Source of the DNA: JAVVHH01 sp032249615
Lineage (GTDB): Bacteria; Pseudomonadota; Alphaproteobacteria; Acetobacterales; Acetobacteraceae
Length of the DNA: 5,318 bases
Reading direction: 5' to 3'
NCBI GenBank assembly: GCA_032249615.1
Contig: JAVVHH010000208.1
Location: 1 to 5,318, forward strand
The notes under the pieces are model-generated. The model did not search any database, was not told where the DNA came from, and saw nothing but the letters and a program-made list of their open reading frames with translations. The stretch's first letter is position 1. Each line of letters opens with the position of its first letter. The translations under genes were made by a program, and so were the position numbers. This document shows positions 4,621-5,318 of the stretch, in pieces.

Positions 4621-5318
4621 CAAACGTCGGCTCCGGCGGTCGTGAGTTGGCGCGCGGCTTCGCTCAACGCTTGTGCCGCGAAGTCTACATCGGCGGGGCT
4701 GGTAAATCGTCCCAACCCAATGCGCAAGGTGCGGCGTGCGACCGAGTCGGCAAGGCCGAGCGCCCGCAGAACATAGCTCGGCTCGATCGCGGCCGAGCTG
4801 CAGGCCGACCCGGTGGAGACGCAGAGATCGGGCATGAGCCGCAGCATCTCGAGCGCAGGCGCCTCGAAGGCGAGGTTGAGATTGCCGGCGATTCGGTGCT
4901 GCCACGACCCGTTGAGGGTGACGGGCACCGAGAGCCCATCGAGAAGGCGCTGCCGCAGACGCCCGATCCGCTCCTCGTCCCCGGCCATCTCCCCCTGCGC
5001 GAGGCGGCACGCCACCCCGAAGCCCACGATCAGCGGCGTCGGCAACGTGCCCGCGCGCAGGCCGCGCTCCTGGCCGCCGCCGGAGAAGAGTGGCGTGAGG
5101 CGGACGCGCGGACGGCGCCGCACATACAGAGCGCCGATCCCCTTCGGCCCATAGACTTTGTGGCTGCTGAGGCTGAGCAGGTCGATCCCGGCCACCTCGA
5201 TCGGGATTTTACCGGCGGCCTGCGCAGCATCGGTATGAAACAGAGCGCCATGATGGCGCGCGCAGGCGGCGAGGGTGGGGATATCCTGGACGACGCCGGT
5301 TTCGTTGTTCACGGCCAT
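4620..5318 (-). CDS. iscS: IscS/NifS-type cysteine desulfurase, C-terminal 232 residues (5' end off window)
   Basis: This PLP enzyme converts cysteine to alanine and keeps the sulfur as an active-site persulfide for Fe-S clusters and tRNA thiolation. The frame is open to the right edge; MAVNNETG at the edge matches an internal motif of the family, so about 150 N-terminal residues lie outside. In fragment numbering, HTDAAQA (28-34) carries the PLP-ring Asp30 and Gln33, SSHKVYGPKG (51-60) has the PLP lysine Lys54, and ERGLRAGT (85-92) is the conserved Arg-rich motif. STGSACSSA (169-177) carries the persulfide Cys174, equivalent to E. coli C328, and EPSYVLRALG (180-189) follows. This is the group I pattern. 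Only 58 residues follow the active Cys, against 76 in E. coli IscS, so the distal tail that helps bind IscU is missing. It opens the desulfurase-ferredoxin-mnmA string. The exact name (IscS, or a YrvO/NifS-like paralogue) is uncertain. Confidence 0.95.
   Translation of the reverse strand: MAVNNETGVVQDIPTLAACARHHGALFHTDAAQAAGKIPIEVAGIDLLSLSSHKVYGPKGIGALYVRRRPRVRLTPLFSGGGQERGLRAGTLPTPLIVGFGVACRLAQGEMAGDEERIGRLRQRLLDGLSVPVTLNGSWQHRIAGNLNLAFEAPALEMLRLMPDLCVSTGSACSSAAIEPSYVLRALGLADSVARRTLRIGLGRFTSPADVDFAAQALSEAARQLTTAGADV
4631..4634 (-). promoter_or_regulatory. Ribosome binding site of the ferredoxin gene
   Basis: GGAG on the minus strand (4634-4631) sits 10 bases before the ATG at 4620, inside the last codons of the desulfurase gene. 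It supports this start over the second in-frame Met, which would be 19 bases away, and fits a TGATG reinitiation junction. Confidence 0.55.

Noticed and set aside
4216..4776. Plus-strand frame of about 186 codons across the mnmA/ferredoxin/desulfurase junctions.
   Set aside because: It runs antisense to three real genes and shows no family motif; codon-bias artefact.
4621..5010. Upstream extension of the ferredoxin frame into the desulfurase gene.
   Set aside because: The sequence is Arg/Ala-rich shadow translation of the desulfurase; the true ferredoxin start is marked by GGAG and the TGATG junction.

Overview
This is a GC-rich (roughly two-thirds G+C by eye) stretch of ordinary bacterial chromosome. 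The three-subunit bc1 complex layout (cytochrome b followed directly by a separate cytochrome c1), the cytochrome b tail style, the MnmA subtype and the tRNA sequence all point to an alphaproteobacterium, probably Rhodospirillales-like. The order assignment is an inference from remembered family features. There is no sign of phage, transposon, CRISPR or other accessory DNA.

The window holds two convergent gene clusters. On the + strand (1-3083) lie the 3' part of petB (cytochrome b, cut by the left edge), petC (cytochrome c1), mtnP (S-methyl-5'-thioadenosine phosphorylase) and a crotonase-fold enoyl-CoA hydratase/isomerase gene. They are tightly packed: petB and petC overlap by 1 base, petC and mtnP are 4 bases apart, and mtnP and the crotonase gene overlap by 7 bases. 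This is a quinol:cytochrome c oxidoreductase operon with a purine/methionine salvage gene and an acyl-CoA gene attached.

On the - strand, read from the right edge leftward (5318-3108), lie an IscS/NifS-type cysteine desulfurase (N-terminal ~150 residues beyond the right edge), an adrenodoxin-type [2Fe-2S] ferredoxin, MnmA (tRNA U34 2-thiolase) and a CAU-anticodon tRNA with an encoded CCA. The three protein genes have no spacers (TGATG overlap, then TAGATG abutment). They look like one sulfur-relay operon: the desulfurase removes sulfur from cysteine, MnmA puts it on tRNA wobble uridine, and the ferredoxin between them is an obvious candidate electron or Fe-S partner. The tRNA probably has its own promoter, whose -35 box overlaps the mnmA stop codon.

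The only gene-free stretches are short: 3084-3107 between the convergent clusters and 3183-3228 between tRNA and mnmA. I see no new system. The observations most worth a second look are the desulfurase-ferredoxin-mnmA grouping, the short desulfurase C-terminus, the CxxC in MnmA, and the crotonase protein that lacks both hydratase glutamates but keeps an isomerase-type aspartate.
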